Positions 1 to 9,195 of a DNA stretch of 64,000 nucleotides are shown here, piece by piece. Position 1 is the first letter of the stretch. Every line of letters starts with the position of its first letter. The notes beneath the pieces are model-generated. The model had not been told where the DNA came from and ran no database searches. It saw only the letters and a list, made by a program, of their open reading frames with translations. The translations under genes were made by a program, and so were the position numbers. The DNA is from Pseudoalteromonas sp. NC201 (GTDB lineage: Bacteria > Pseudomonadota > Gammaproteobacteria > Enterobacterales > Alteromonadaceae): assembly GCF_002850255.1 (NCBI RefSeq), contig NZ_CP022522.1, forward strand, positions 2,541,125 to 2,605,124, written 5' to 3'.

Positions 1-2
1 TT

Positions 3-212
3 GAGTCTAATAGAGACTTTTATCAGCCTTGGTTAACTAAACTCAATCAATGGCTCAGCGAAGGTAAATCACCTTATGTGTTTTTCCATACCGCAGACAA
101 TTTTGATGCGCCATTTTTAGCAAGACAATTTATCGCTGATTTAGAGATACATCATCAAGTAAGCAATCCATTCCCCGCTGAAAAAGAAGCAAAGCAAGAG
201 GCGCTGTTTTAA
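3..212 (+). CDS. DUF72 (YecE-like) protein, C-terminal fragment
   Basis: Only the last 69 codons are in the window; the gene begins upstream of base 1. The frame is open from base 3 to a TAA at 210-212. The segment YVFFHTADNFDAP followed by a short helical tail is what the end of DUF72/YecE proteins looks like; the family is widespread, forms a TIM-barrel-like fold and has no firmly assigned activity. The stop overlaps the ATG of the next gene (TAATG), so the two are translationally coupled. The family call rests on a short C-terminal match. Confidence 0.7.
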   Translation, partial: ESNRDFYQPWLTKLNQWLSEGKSPYVFFHTADNFDAPFLARQFIADLEIHHQVSNPFPAEKEAKQEALF

Positions 213-718
213 TGTCCCATCCCTATTTTTTAAACTACTCAGAGCAAGTCCAGACTCAAGTCACTCAATTAATAGAGAGCAAGCGACTCAGTGCTTTTTT
301 CAAAAGCCGCTATCCTGAAGCGCATCAAATCAAAAGCGATAAGCTACTTTACGAATATGTGGAAGGATTAAGACAGCAGTACTTAAAAAATACCCCACGG
401 GTATCGCAGGCCAAGTTTGAGAAGCGCAACAATATGGTATTGAATGCGTTAGGAACCCATACGTTCAAAACCACACGACACGGGCAAAAACAAAAAACGT
501 CGCACCAAATACACATCGCAGCACAGTTAAAACACGCACCCGAGGCAGTGCTACGAGCATTGGTTGTACACGAGCTAGCGCACTTTAAAGAGAAAAACCA
601 TAACAAGGCGTTTTACAAGCTTTGTCAGCATATGGAACCCCACTATCATCAACTTGAGCTAGAGTTACGGCTATTTATGCTGATGTGTGAAACAGAAGGC
701 AACACCAATTACACTTAA
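212..718 (+). CDS. YgjP-like zinc metallohydrolase
   Basis: A 168-residue protein with the zinc-binding motif HELAH at about residues 120-124, followed by H130 in HNKAFY and a helical tail. This arrangement is typical of YgjP-like M48-type metallopeptidases (DUF45/SprT-like zincin fold). It has no signal peptide, so it should be cytoplasmic. It starts within the stop of the DUF72 gene and is probably cotranscribed with it. The substrate is unknown in the family. A strong hairpin overlapping the stop codon likely ends the transcript. Confidence 0.8.
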   Translation: MSHPYFLNYSEQVQTQVTQLIESKRLSAFFKSRYPEAHQIKSDKLLYEYVEGLRQQYLKNTPRVSQAKFEKRNNMVLNALGTHTFKTTRHGQKQKTSHQIHIAAQLKHAPEAVLRALVVHELAHFKEKNHNKAFYKLCQHMEPHYHQLELELRLFMLMCETEGNTNYT

Positions 719-739
719 CTTAAGGGTAATTGGTGTTTT
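701..739. terminator. Bidirectional terminator between convergent genes
   Basis: AACACCAATTAC (701-712) pairs with GTAATTGGTGTT (726-737), a perfect 12-bp stem followed by a short T run. The YgjP-like stop codon sits in the loop, and the convergent M48 gene ends at 746. The reverse direction has no comparable T tract, so termination is best supported for the plus-strand transcript. Confidence 0.7.
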
Positions 740-745
740 GAGAAA

Positions 746-1543
746 TTAGCGTTTACAGCTTGGTGCAAAACCACCCGTACGCGCTTTGTTAGCGGTTGCT
801 TGGGCAGTTGTCATGTTTGCTTGTAATTGCTTAATTCGATTTTCAGGCGCAGGGTGCGTCGACATAAATTCTGGTGGACGCTGTTCGCTCATTTTCGCCA
901 TATTTTGCCAAAGCGCAACCGAGCCTTCAGGGTTAAAGCCAGCCTTGGCCATTAGATCTAAGCCGATAACGTCCGCTTCGCTTTCATGAGAGCGGCTAAA
1001 TGGCAGCGCGACACCATACTGCGCGCCAAGACCTAATCCCTGCATAATGGCATTGCGATATTCGATATTATTCATTTCAAGCACCGCCGCCCCTGCTTGC
1101 AGGCCAAACTGCAACACACTGTTTTGCGATACGCGCTCATTAGCGTGTTCAGCAATAACATGTCCTACTTCATGGCCCATCACCGCAGCAAGTTGATCTT
1201 GGTTTTCTGCAACTTTGAGAATCCCCGTATGAACCCCGATTTTGCCGCCGGGTAGTGCAAATGCATTAGCAGAGTCATCTTCAAATACCACAACTTCCCA
1301 TTGCTGGTTTGCGTAGTTTGCTGGGAGTTGTGCTATTAAGGCATTTGCAATACACTTAACGTAGCGATTGGTTTTAGCATCAGTATCAACTTTTTGCTCT
1401 TGCTTCATTTGTTCAAAGCTTGCAACACCCATTTGGTCCATTTGCTGCTCGGAATAGAGTGCTAACTGAGTGCGTCCGGTAGGCGATGTTTTGCAGCCAG
1501 CAAGCGTTGCTGCCACAGCTATCGCGAGAACCAGTTTTTTCAT
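746..1543 (-). CDS. M48 family metallopeptidase, lipoprotein (LoiP/YggG-like)
   Basis: A 265-residue protein with a lipoprotein signal peptide (lipobox LAGC, cysteine 17) and the M48 zinc motif HEVGH at residues 124-128, followed by AEHANERVS and the third-ligand region SHESEADVIGLDLM. It matches small periplasmic M48 peptidases such as E. coli LoiP, which are membrane-anchored and act in envelope protein quality control. It lacks the long C-terminal TPR region of BepA, so LoiP is the better comparison. It is a single gene, convergent with the YgjP-like gene. A role under envelope stress is inferred from the family. Confidence 0.85.
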   Translation of the reverse strand: MKKLVLAIAVAATLAGCKTSPTGRTQLALYSEQQMDQMGVASFEQMKQEQKVDTDAKTNRYVKCIANALIAQLPANYANQQWEVVVFEDDSANAFALPGGKIGVHTGILKVAENQDQLAAVMGHEVGHVIAEHANERVSQNSVLQFGLQAGAAVLEMNNIEYRNAIMQGLGLGAQYGVALPFSRSHESEADVIGLDLMAKAGFNPEGSVALWQNMAKMSEQRPPEFMSTHPAPENRIKQLQANMTTAQATANKARTGGFAPSCKR

Positions 1544-1774
1544 AACTTGTTCCTTTTCTTATTTTATAACTTAAGTTTCTCTAAGTTTACCGCAATTTCG
1601 TCACTTAACGAGACTAACTTAGTACAATATAAAAAATTTTTCATGAACTTCTGCTGATCAGAACGCCGTCTTTTCGTTGCTCCACTCTAGTGCACCGAGT
1701 TCCATTTCCATATAAAGCGTCTCTGATTGGTGTATTTATTCTGCTTAACATTAACAAGGTAACAATACCAACCT

Positions 1775-2980
1775 ATGAAGTCATCAACACTCCCAGCAAT
1801 ACTCTTGCCATTACTGGCTAGTATTGTCGCGATAACGCCTTTGGCTATCGACTTGTATCTCCCCGCGATGCTTGCGATTGCAGACAGCTTGAATAGCCCG
1901 CTTGAGCAAGTACAGGTTTCTCTTAGTAGCTATTTAGCAGGTTATGCTGTCGGCATGATGGTGTTTGGCCCCCTTGCTGATAGATTCTCAAGACAGACGT
2001 TAGCTATTTGGGGCTTGGTCGGCTTTACCGCATCGTCAATTGGGCTTGCGCTAACGAATGACATCGATATGTTTTGCTTCTTACGTGTTGTTCAAGCATT
2101 TTGTGGTGCCGCAGCGACTGTCGTTGTACCAGGCGTGATCCGCTATTATTACAAAGAACACACAGCCAAAGGGATGTCTTATGTTTCGATGATCATGATG
2201 ATCGCGCCACTTATTGCTCCCTCTCTTGGTGCGTTGATCTTGTTGTACTTTGATTGGCACGCCATTTTTTGGTTTTTAGCGGTTTATGCAATACTCGTTA
2301 TCATCGCATTACAGTTTTTCTGTATTGCAATCCCGACCAAAGCTGATGTACCGCTTAGCTTATCGTTTTTCTTAAAAAACTACCGCATTGTATTAACACA
2401 AAAGAAGGCCCGCTACGATATTCTTTCTTCGATGCTGGCATCATTCGCATTCTTTTGCTTTTTAACCTCAGTTTCGTTTATCTATCTTGAATATTATGGT
2501 GTGTCGGAGCAGCTGTTTGGAGTGTTATTCGCCATGAATGTGATTGCATTGATGCTCGGTAACTTTGCCAACACGCGTTTAGTGCCAAGGCTTGGTTCTA
2601 GGAAAATGCTCAATATCGGTCTTACTATTGGTATCGTCTTCGCGACACTACTGGTCATACTCAGCAGCCAATCAGTCTCGGTTTGGGTGCTAGCTTCTGC
2701 CATTGCACCTTTGATGATGAGTTTGGGGATCATTGCCAGCAACGCTGATGCGCTGATATTACTGGGCTTTGAGCATCAAACCGGTACCGCTACCGCGGTG
2801 ATAGGCACGCTACGATTTGGTAGCGGCGCTTTGGTCGGCCCCTTACTTGCACTCGCGGTTCCTGAGTCACCTTTGCCGTTCTCAAGCTTTATGTTCGCTG
2901 CCATTGTGTTGACTATCGTCTGCCAATTGTTAAATAGGCGTTTTGAGAAAAGTGTCAACGCTACAGAAATCAAAGAATAA
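1775..2980 (+). CDS. Bcr/CflA family multidrug efflux MFS transporter
   Basis: A 401-residue membrane protein with about 12 hydrophobic segments. The N-terminal TPLAIDLYLPAM and the following GPLADRFSRQ loop (the MFS motif A region) are characteristic of the Bcr/CflA branch of drug:H+ antiporters, which export compounds such as bicyclomycin, chloramphenicol or sulfonamides. The substrate cannot be read from sequence. It stands alone with its own 230-bp upstream region and ends at a strong bidirectional terminator. Confidence 0.85.
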   Translation: MKSSTLPAILLPLLASIVAITPLAIDLYLPAMLAIADSLNSPLEQVQVSLSSYLAGYAVGMMVFGPLADRFSRQTLAIWGLVGFTASSIGLALTNDIDMFCFLRVVQAFCGAAATVVVPGVIRYYYKEHTAKGMSYVSMIMMIAPLIAPSLGALILLYFDWHAIFWFLAVYAILVIIALQFFCIAIPTKADVPLSLSFFLKNYRIVLTQKKARYDILSSMLASFAFFCFLTSVSFIYLEYYGVSEQLFGVLFAMNVIALMLGNFANTRLVPRLGSRKMLNIGLTIGIVFATLLVILSSQSVSVWVLASAIAPLMMSLGIIASNADALILLGFEHQTGTATAVIGTLRFGSGALVGPLLALAVPESPLPFSSFMFAAIVLTIVCQLLNRRFEKSVNATEIKE

Positions 2981-2986
2981 TACACA

Positions 2987-3011
2987 AAAAGCCCCGACTT
3001 GCGGGGCTTTT
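2987..3011. terminator. Rho-independent terminator, bidirectional
   Basis: AAAAGCCCCG (2987-2996) pairs with CGGGGCTTTT (3002-3011) around a five-base loop. A-rich and T-rich flanks make it work in both directions, serving the MFS gene (plus) and the SYLF gene (minus). Confidence 0.9.
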
Positions 3012-3035
3012 CTCTAAAATCGTTATTATATCAGG

Positions 3036-3599
3036 TTAATTTAGCTCTTTATCTTTCCAGAACTTAGTGCCTTTTACTGTTGCTTGCAGCGCCAAACCAC
3101 TTTCAGTAAAGGTGTACACAGTAACATCACCATAATAGGCTTCGCCTTCTACCGACGCACCTTTTTTAGCGGCTTTCGCTGCAGCATCTGCATTTCCGCC
3201 AAACGTCCAGCCTGAAGTAACAAACTTATTCATTGCTTCAGGAGTATGGAATACCATCACAATACGATAATCTTTTACACCTAGACCAAGGCCTACACCA
3301 CCTTCAGCCATATTCATATAGGTGTTACTTCCTACCGTATTATCGTGTACGACACCGTAACCTGTTCCAGCTGCAACAAATAGCAGATTAATATTGGCAT
3401 TAGAAAAAACAGCATAGCCCGGCGCTGCCGCAATTTGCGAACGCGTATCTGGCTTTTTGCTGTAGAGCTGAGTAAGTACATCGTTTTTCATATCTAGGAT
3501 GGCACGTTGCTTTTCAACCTTGTCACCATCGCCCATTGAAGCACATGCACTAAGCATGACGGCCAAAAAGCCAGCCATTAAATGTTTAACGTTTACCAT
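3036..3599 (-). CDS. SYLF/YSC84-domain lipoprotein
   Basis: The start at 3599 (MVNVKHLMAG) is preferred over an upstream in-frame ATG at 3635 because a GGAAAGG ribosome site precedes it and it begins a proper lipoprotein signal peptide (lipobox LSAC, cysteine 19). The mature 170 residues carry the SYLF/YSC84 domain: AAPGYAVFSNANINLL, a Gly-rich GTGYGVVHDN segment and GGVGLGLGVKDYRIVMVF. SYLF domains bind lipids in eukaryotes. The bacterial lipoproteins are of unknown function and probably attached to the outer membrane. Confidence 0.8.
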   Translation of the reverse strand: MVNVKHLMAGFLAVMLSACASMGDGDKVEKQRAILDMKNDVLTQLYSKKPDTRSQIAAAPGYAVFSNANINLLFVAAGTGYGVVHDNTVGSNTYMNMAEGGVGLGLGVKDYRIVMVFHTPEAMNKFVTSGWTFGGNADAAAKAAKKGASVEGEAYYGDVTVYTFTESGLALQATVKGTKFWKDKELN

Positions 3600-3673
3600 A
3601 GGTTTTTCCTTTCCTGCATTAATTGAAAATAACACTGCCTATCATAGACGCTTAGTTTGAATGCTGGATTAAT

Positions 3674-4780
3674 TTAGAGGTATGTTTCGAGCCTTGCCAA
3701 ACCAGCGGCAAAGTTACGCTTACCCGTTCCTAAACGAAAGTGGCACTCGCTCTCCAATAGAAATAACTTTGCGGGTAACAATAGCGTGTTCGAGGTCTCT
3801 GCAAATTGACGTGACCACTTTTCAGAGTCCCTTACTGAATTAATCTTCAGCAATGACAACACACCTCCACGAGGCTCAACCCAAGTCACTTTTTGCGAGT
3901 ATAAACTGACAAATTCACGCATCAATTGGACGTTATTTGCGATGATTTTCGCATTATGCGCTAAGATAGTTTCACTATGCAGTAATGCAGTCGTCGCCAA
4001 TAAATCATCCACTTTACTGCCACAAATGCTTAAGTAGCTTTTACCGGCCAACAGCGCATCTGCTAGTGCTTTCGAACCGCAAATTGCCCACCCTACTCGG
4101 ATGCCAGGCAAGCCCATACTTTTAGATAATACGCCTAACGTAATCGACCGCGGATAAGCCGAAAAACGCCCACCTGCGGCGCGGTCATCGCCATGGCTCT
4201 GTGCTGATACTTCATCACTTAATATGTAAGCACCACACTGCTCTGCCAGTTGTTGTATTTGTCCAACTTCATTGTCAGTCAAGCCTGCGCCCGTTGGATT
4301 ATGAGGAGCATTGACGATAATGAGTTTGGTTTTTGTCGTCACTGCGTTTTTGAGTCTTTCTATATCAACCTGCCAGTTGTCCTCCTCTCGCAATGCCACC
4401 GTGTTGACGATAGCGCCAAACTGTTTGGGAAGTGTTGCAAGCGATGGGTAACTTGGCGTACAGACCACCACCTCATCTTGTGGGTCTAGTAATTGCGCCA
4501 TCGTAGTGAAAATAGCTTCTTGAGCACCGCTAAATGACACGATTTGATTAAGATCCACACATGCCGTCGTCGGCAGATGATAAGCTTTAATCGCCGCTTT
4601 TAGCCCTTCACTGCCCGCAATCGGATTGTAACCCAGTTCAATGTCTGGCATTTTACCGCCACCAAGCTCAATAAGTTCACCAAGCGTGACACCTTGAGCG
4701 CAGGAATCACTCAAGTTGATGTCGATGGGAGTAGCCAAGCTTTGACTAAACTTAATGTGATCGGGTAATACTAATTCCAT
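3674..4780 (-). CDS. ovoB: Probable OvoB, PLP-dependent ovothiol sulfoxide lyase
   Basis: A 368-residue fold-type I PLP enzyme of the class I/II aminotransferase superfamily. Visible landmarks are NAPHNPTG, SDEV and the PLP lysine in LSKSMGLPG (K220). It lies 52 bp downstream of ovoA on the same strand. In ovothiol A synthesis OvoA joins cysteine to the histidine ring as a sulfoxide, OvoB is an aminotransferase-like lyase that cleaves the C-S bond to release 5-thiohistidine, and the OvoA methyltransferase domain then methylates it. OvoB is often encoded next to or fused to OvoA. The specific assignment rests on fold plus neighbourhood; an ordinary aminotransferase is the alternative. Confidence 0.65.
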   Translation of the reverse strand: MELVLPDHIKFSQSLATPIDINLSDSCAQGVTLGELIELGGGKMPDIELGYNPIAGSEGLKAAIKAYHLPTTACVDLNQIVSFSGAQEAIFTTMAQLLDPQDEVVVCTPSYPSLATLPKQFGAIVNTVALREEDNWQVDIERLKNAVTTKTKLIIVNAPHNPTGAGLTDNEVGQIQQLAEQCGAYILSDEVSAQSHGDDRAAGGRFSAYPRSITLGVLSKSMGLPGIRVGWAICGSKALADALLAGKSYLSICGSKVDDLLATTALLHSETILAHNAKIIANNVQLMREFVSLYSQKVTWVEPRGGVLSLLKINSVRDSEKWSRQFAETSNTLLLPAKLFLLESECHFRLGTGKRNFAAGLARLETYL

Positions 4781-4790
4781 TCTCTAACCT

Positions 4791-4819
4791 AAAAAGTCGT
4801 GCCAGCACTTTGGCTGGCA
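4791..4819 (-). terminator. Hairpin with T tract between ovoA and ovoB
   Basis: On the minus strand TGCCAGC pairs with GCTGGCA (4800-4806 with 4813-4819, six-base loop), followed four bases later by five Ts (4791-4795). It falls after the ovoA stop and only 10 bp before the ovoB start, so it would act as a partial terminator or attenuator setting the OvoA:OvoB ratio. Confidence 0.55.
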
Positions 4820-4832
4820 TGTGTATCAACGA

Positions 4833-6938
4833 CTATTTAAGACGCCATAGCGTAAGTTGGCATCGCTCTAGTTCAACTTTACGTGCGTTTTTGCTTATGG
4901 CGGACATTACTTCATCTTCAGCCAACAGTTCAAAATCTCGTCCCAGTAAAATTTCTAAACCATCACGGCCCGTGACGTTCTCACCACTGACCTTATAACC
5001 GCCCAACCAGTTTTGTGCTTGGGTTAGCGCTTTGTCCCACTGATAGGCTGAGCTTATCGCAAGGATCCCGCCTGCATTCAAGCGCGATTTAATTTGGTTT
5101 AAAAAGGTTTTTGGTGAATATAAGTATTCCACAACACGATGACACAAGATTAAGTCATACTCGGCGAATTGTGGTTTAAGGTTATGCCCATCCCCTTGGC
5201 AGAAATGGATACGCTCACTGAGTTCATTAAAACCTAATTGCGAAGTAGACACTTCGTGGAAGTCCACAATTTCACCTTCAATCTCGGTAGCAAAGCGTAC
5301 CGGCGTGCCTTCTTTTAAGGCCAACGCGTGTTGAATATTGCGCGCAGTAAAATCAATGCCATCTACTTGAGTAAAGTGTTTCGCTAATTCAAAACTTGCA
5401 CGACCGACCGAGCAACCCAAATCCAGCGCTTTATCTGTATTACCTTGATAATGCACCATTAGCTGTGAAACAACACTTTGCAATGGATTGCCAAAATGCA
5501 TAACAGGCTTGCCGTAGTGGCTATGTAGCGCATTGGCAACGTCCGCATCCATTTCGCACAAGTTGACCTTTTGCACTGGCACTTGTGGGCTCTCACTTTC
5601 GATGTATCTAAATCCGGCATGTTGGAAGAAGTGGCGTCTAAAGGCATAACGAGAGTCTCGCACGGCTTCGTTACCTGTAGAAATCCAAGAACCACCTTTT
5701 ATCAGATTATGTTTACCGTCAAAAGTGGGAGTCGAGAAATCATCGTATAATGGATGCACTTTAAAGCCGCTATATGCGTCGATCGGACTTTCCGTCCATT
5801 GCCAAACATTGCCGATGATGTCGAATAAACCTTCAGTTTCAAAACGGTTAACCGGACAGCTTGAAGCACATACCTCCAGGTTAATGTTTCCCGGCGCTTC
5901 ACTCCATGTTGGCAAGTCAACATCGAGCTTATCGCGTAGTACTTGCCACTCTGCTTCTGTTGGTAAGCGTACAAAGTGCTCACTTTGCTCAGACTTCCAA
6001 TTACAAAAAGCCTTAGCTTCAAGGTAATTAACCTCAACTGGCCAATTGAGTGGTAATGGAATTTCCTCGGCTAAGTTTCGTTGCCAAAAGCCTGTGTCTT
6101 TTTTTACCCAAAAGCGCGGCATGGTTGATTTAGTTGAAGCCAGCCAAGCTTGACCTTCAGCCGTCCAAAACTCTGGCTGCTTGTAGCCACCAGCTTCGAC
6201 AAAGGTTAAAAACTCTTGGTTTGAGACCACATATTTACTGGCCTTGAATGGCGCCACATTGACGTCTTGTACGCCATATTCGTTATCCCAACCGTAGGTT
6301 TGATTTGATTCAGATTTACCGAGCCGAACATCACAACCGCTTACTGAGATTAGGTTGTTGTCAGGTGCATCACCGTACTCATCACACGCTTCCCAACCGG
6401 GTTGTAAAGTCAAGTCAGCCAGCGGCAGCATCCGCATTATTACAGAAGAGGTTTCTAGGTGGATACGTTCGTGTTCAATCCCCATTAGGACAACCCACGC
6501 AAGGCTATCTTGAGTGATTGGTAGGGTAATATCCATCTCATCGATTAACCCGTTAATAAGTGCATTCACTTGTTGGCGATAAGCACGCACTTCTGGCACT
6601 GTTGGCCAATCGTAATTATTGCTATCAAGGTCATCCCAAGACATTTCGTCTACGCCAACTGCACAGGTAGATTCAATGTGTGGATTAACGCGTTGAGTGA
6701 TATATTTCCCTAACATCAACTTATTAACGTAAAAACAAGCGGTATGACCGAAATAGAAAATGAGCGGATGCCGTAACCGCTCTGCCTTCACAAAATAGGC
6801 GTCGTCATTGTTGATATTGCTAAATAATGATTCGTACTGCTGCCAGCTATTGTTGAAGTATGCTTTGATCTCAGCGCGCTTTTTCTCCACGTCGCCACCT
6901 GAAAGCCAGATTGGCTTTAATGTATTTGGTCTTTCCAT
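4833..6938 (-). CDS. ovoA: OvoA, 5-histidylcysteine sulfoxide synthase / 4-mercaptohistidine N1-methyltransferase
   Basis: Start chosen at 6938 (MERPNTLKPIWLSGG), since OvoA proteins begin just before this motif; the longer ORF from 6986 adds an unconserved stretch. The 701 residues contain three parts: a DinB-like domain with the iron-binding histidine motif (GHTACF near residue 90; H156, H160 and E162 in EHERIHLE); an FGE-sulfatase domain (about 215-430, with FVRLPTEAEWQ, GNVWQWTES and IKGGSW); and a C-terminal SAM methyltransferase (about 480-700, LDLGCSVGRASFEL). The enzyme is non-haem Fe(II)- and O2-dependent, couples cysteine to histidine and N-methylates 5-thiohistidine. Product: ovothiol A, a redox-active thiol. 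Confidence 0.95.
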   Translation of the reverse strand: MERPNTLKPIWLSGGDVEKKRAEIKAYFNNSWQQYESLFSNINNDDAYFVKAERLRHPLIFYFGHTACFYVNKLMLGKYITQRVNPHIESTCAVGVDEMSWDDLDSNNYDWPTVPEVRAYRQQVNALINGLIDEMDITLPITQDSLAWVVLMGIEHERIHLETSSVIMRMLPLADLTLQPGWEACDEYGDAPDNNLISVSGCDVRLGKSESNQTYGWDNEYGVQDVNVAPFKASKYVVSNQEFLTFVEAGGYKQPEFWTAEGQAWLASTKSTMPRFWVKKDTGFWQRNLAEEIPLPLNWPVEVNYLEAKAFCNWKSEQSEHFVRLPTEAEWQVLRDKLDVDLPTWSEAPGNINLEVCASSCPVNRFETEGLFDIIGNVWQWTESPIDAYSGFKVHPLYDDFSTPTFDGKHNLIKGGSWISTGNEAVRDSRYAFRRHFFQHAGFRYIESESPQVPVQKVNLCEMDADVANALHSHYGKPVMHFGNPLQSVVSQLMVHYQGNTDKALDLGCSVGRASFELAKHFTQVDGIDFTARNIQHALALKEGTPVRFATEIEGEIVDFHEVSTSQLGFNELSERIHFCQGDGHNLKPQFAEYDLILCHRVVEYLYSPKTFLNQIKSRLNAGGILAISSAYQWDKALTQAQNWLGGYKVSGENVTGRDGLEILLGRDFELLAEDEVMSAISKNARKVELERCQLTLWRLK

Positions 6939-7240
6939 ACAATTATCTTCTTTAAACTTGCTACTTCGATACATACACCATTTCAATGCATGCAGCTTTT
7001 AAACTTTGCTCACTTTGCCACTTAATGCCAATGGCATCTTGCTGTATACGTTTGATAATCTAGCTTAGACCACTGATATCAACTTTTTATGACCTTAACT
7101 TATTCACATTTAATTTTCACTGCCGACAAGACTATTTTCGGAAAAAACTTCACTTGGTACATCTAGCATATGTGATAAAAATAAAAAGAGCGCAACTTAG
7201 GTCACGCTCTTTTGGCAGCCGGGCTGCATCACAATGAAAT
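6939..7240. other. Intergenic region upstream of ovoA
   Basis: About 300 bp with no credible gene. It holds the ovoA leader and promoter (no clear consensus could be assigned) and, at its far end, the terminator at 7183-7213 belonging to the DUF417 gene. Confidence 0.6.
7183..7213. terminator. Rho-independent terminator
   Basis: AAAAGAGCG (7184-7192) pairs with CGCTCTTTT (7205-7213), loop of 12. On the minus strand the stem is followed by a T-rich run, ending the DUF417 transcript whose stop is at 7241. It may also act on the plus strand. Confidence 0.75.
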
Positions 7241-8104
7241 TTACGCGACCACGGGCTCTAAAGACTCAGCTGAGCTGGACTCCAATGTCAAAAATACCAT
7301 CACCATGATATTGGCGATGAACCACAAGTCTTTAATCACAAATTGTCCCAAGCCACCCAGCAAGCTCATGTCGCTAAACGCACCGGCTGCGGTAAACAGA
7401 AAGCTTTGCGTCATAACAAATACCGCTAGACACCCAAGGCTTGCAACACTAATCAAGACTCGCTGTTTGAACCAAATGCCAATGCCAAGCAAGCCTGCCA
7501 TCAAAATGTCATAGGCGCCTATCACGTTTGAGGCTTCTTGCACGGAAAACAAGTCATACATCCAAGACATAAACGGTGAAGTTTCTACTAGCGGCACGAT
7601 TGCCTTTGCCTCAAGTTCGAGAAATTTCATTCCACCGATCCAGACTAAAACCAATGCCACCGGGAAATAGTTCGCCCACACTAGCGTTCGCGTGTTGGTA
7701 TGATGACGACAGTATAGAAATAGTGCGATGGGTACTAACGCAAAATACTTGATGATCCCTTGCCCAGAACCAATAACGGGAAAGCCGCCATGAGCTGCTA
7801 TCCAGCGGTTTTCGGCAAACAACGTCAACAAAGTAAATAAACTAATGATGGCGATTAAGGCAAGCGGCCACGCCGCAGGAATAATCTTACATTGCTGTAA
7901 AATGACTAGACCCGCGGCAACCATTAACGCAAAGCCAAATACAATGCCAAGTGTGGCAACAGGCACCCACTCTGTTAACCCGTAAAAGCTAAAGGTACCG
8001 GAAATGGTACTTGGCCCAGCGCCAAACAAAAATGAAATGCCAAGCAGTAATAAGCTCACTGCTAACACGCCTGAAATAGAATAATCGATAGTTCTAAACG
8101 ACAT
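7241..8104 (-). CDS. DUF417 (YkgB-like) integral membrane protein
   Basis: A 287-residue inner-membrane protein with about eight hydrophobic segments. Motifs shared with DUF417/YkgB proteins are VWIGGMKF followed by E-rich TM boundary residues, the loop VETSPFMSWMYDLF, SNVIGAYDI, and GAFSDMSLLGGLGQF near the end. E. coli YkgB/RclC belongs here and is linked to reactive chlorine resistance. The N-terminal third is an added membrane region, since typical members are shorter. It sits downstream of a LysR gene on the same strand with a 118-bp gap. The function is inferred only at family level. Confidence 0.75.
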   Translation of the reverse strand: MSFRTIDYSISGVLAVSLLLLGISFLFGAGPSTISGTFSFYGLTEWVPVATLGIVFGFALMVAAGLVILQQCKIIPAAWPLALIAIISLFTLLTLFAENRWIAAHGGFPVIGSGQGIIKYFALVPIALFLYCRHHTNTRTLVWANYFPVALVLVWIGGMKFLELEAKAIVPLVETSPFMSWMYDLFSVQEASNVIGAYDILMAGLLGIGIWFKQRVLISVASLGCLAVFVMTQSFLFTAAGAFSDMSLLGGLGQFVIKDLWFIANIMVMVFLTLESSSAESLEPVVA

Positions 8105-8222
8105 ATCTAACCTCTTAATATGCTATTGTCTATAAGACCCGAGGTTTTAGAAAGTTCATTCAGCGTTTGTGAAGTTTATACCCATTGCAAGGTATACTAA
8201 GTAGTTAGGTCCACAACCCAGT

Positions 8223-9092
8223 TCAATGCCAGTGCGTCGCAAAGTCAATGAGTCGCGTTAATATTGGGCTTTGAAATTTATCTTTACGCGTCACCAACCA
8301 AAACTGCCTCGGTGCGGCTTTTAAACCTGAAAGCGCCTTAATTCGTTGCTGTGCTATGGCATGTTCAGCGGAGTATTTTGAGATACACGCTAAACCGAGC
8401 CCTGCCGCCACACCATTTATAATCGCCTCGGTGGAATTTAACTCAAACGCGGTTCGCCACGACGTAAGCTGCGCTGCAATATTCGCTAAGAAAAATTCTC
8501 GACTGCCGGAGCCTTGTTCCCGCAACAACCAACGAGATTGACTTTGTATCAGCGTTTGAAAGTCAGTTACCGCAAAGTCCATTGCACTCACGATACACAT
8601 TTCATCTTCAAACCAAGGCATGATGTCTAAACCTTCGCCTATCACTCGGCCTTCAACAAAACCAATGTCTAATTCGTAGTCACGAAGCATAGCGCACACT
8701 TTCGCCGTATTGGTGATAAACAACTGCTGCTGCGTATGCCCTGTTTGCTGCTGAAAAGCCGCTAACATGGGAGGCAGCAAATGATTGCCTAAGGTATCGC
8801 TGGCACCAATTTTAATTTCGCCATATAGCCTCTCGCTTTCTTTAAATAGGGACTCTAAGAAGCGACATCTATCTAGCACTTGATGCGCATGCGGTAGTAA
8901 TAACTCTCCGGCTGGATTTATCATTAATCGATTATTTACACGATCGAATAATGGTTGTTCGAGGTGACGCTCTAACTCCGCCAGAGCCATGCTAACAGCA
9001 GCCTTAGTTAAACATAGCTTATCCGCTGCAGCCGTGATCGAACGCTCTTGCACGATTACCGTAAATACATTGAGTTGCTTAAGGGTTACCAT
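8223..9092 (-). CDS. LysR-family transcriptional regulator
   Basis: A 289-residue LTTR. The N-terminal winged helix-turn-helix spans roughly residues 3-60 (LKQLNVFTVIVQERSITAAA, then TKAAVSMALAELE), followed by the effector-binding domain with EIKIGASDTLGNHLLP. It is divergent from the TDT-family transporter at 9196 across about 100 bp, the usual arrangement for an LTTR and its target. It resembles the YeiE/CysB-type branch with the GSGSREFF segment. The ligand is unknown. Confidence 0.9.
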   Translation of the reverse strand: MVTLKQLNVFTVIVQERSITAAADKLCLTKAAVSMALAELERHLEQPLFDRVNNRLMINPAGELLLPHAHQVLDRCRFLESLFKESERLYGEIKIGASDTLGNHLLPPMLAAFQQQTGHTQQQLFITNTAKVCAMLRDYELDIGFVEGRVIGEGLDIMPWFEDEMCIVSAMDFAVTDFQTLIQSQSRWLLREQGSGSREFFLANIAAQLTSWRTAFELNSTEAIINGVAAGLGLACISKYSAEHAIAQQRIKALSGLKAAPRQFWLVTRKDKFQSPILTRLIDFATHWH

Positions 9093-9195
9093 TGACGTTA
9101 AGAATTACTGAACACTAATTTAAATATATTCAGATATTCTTAATTAAAGCGCAAGCGTATTATTCCCTCATCGAACAATTATTGTGAAATTACGC

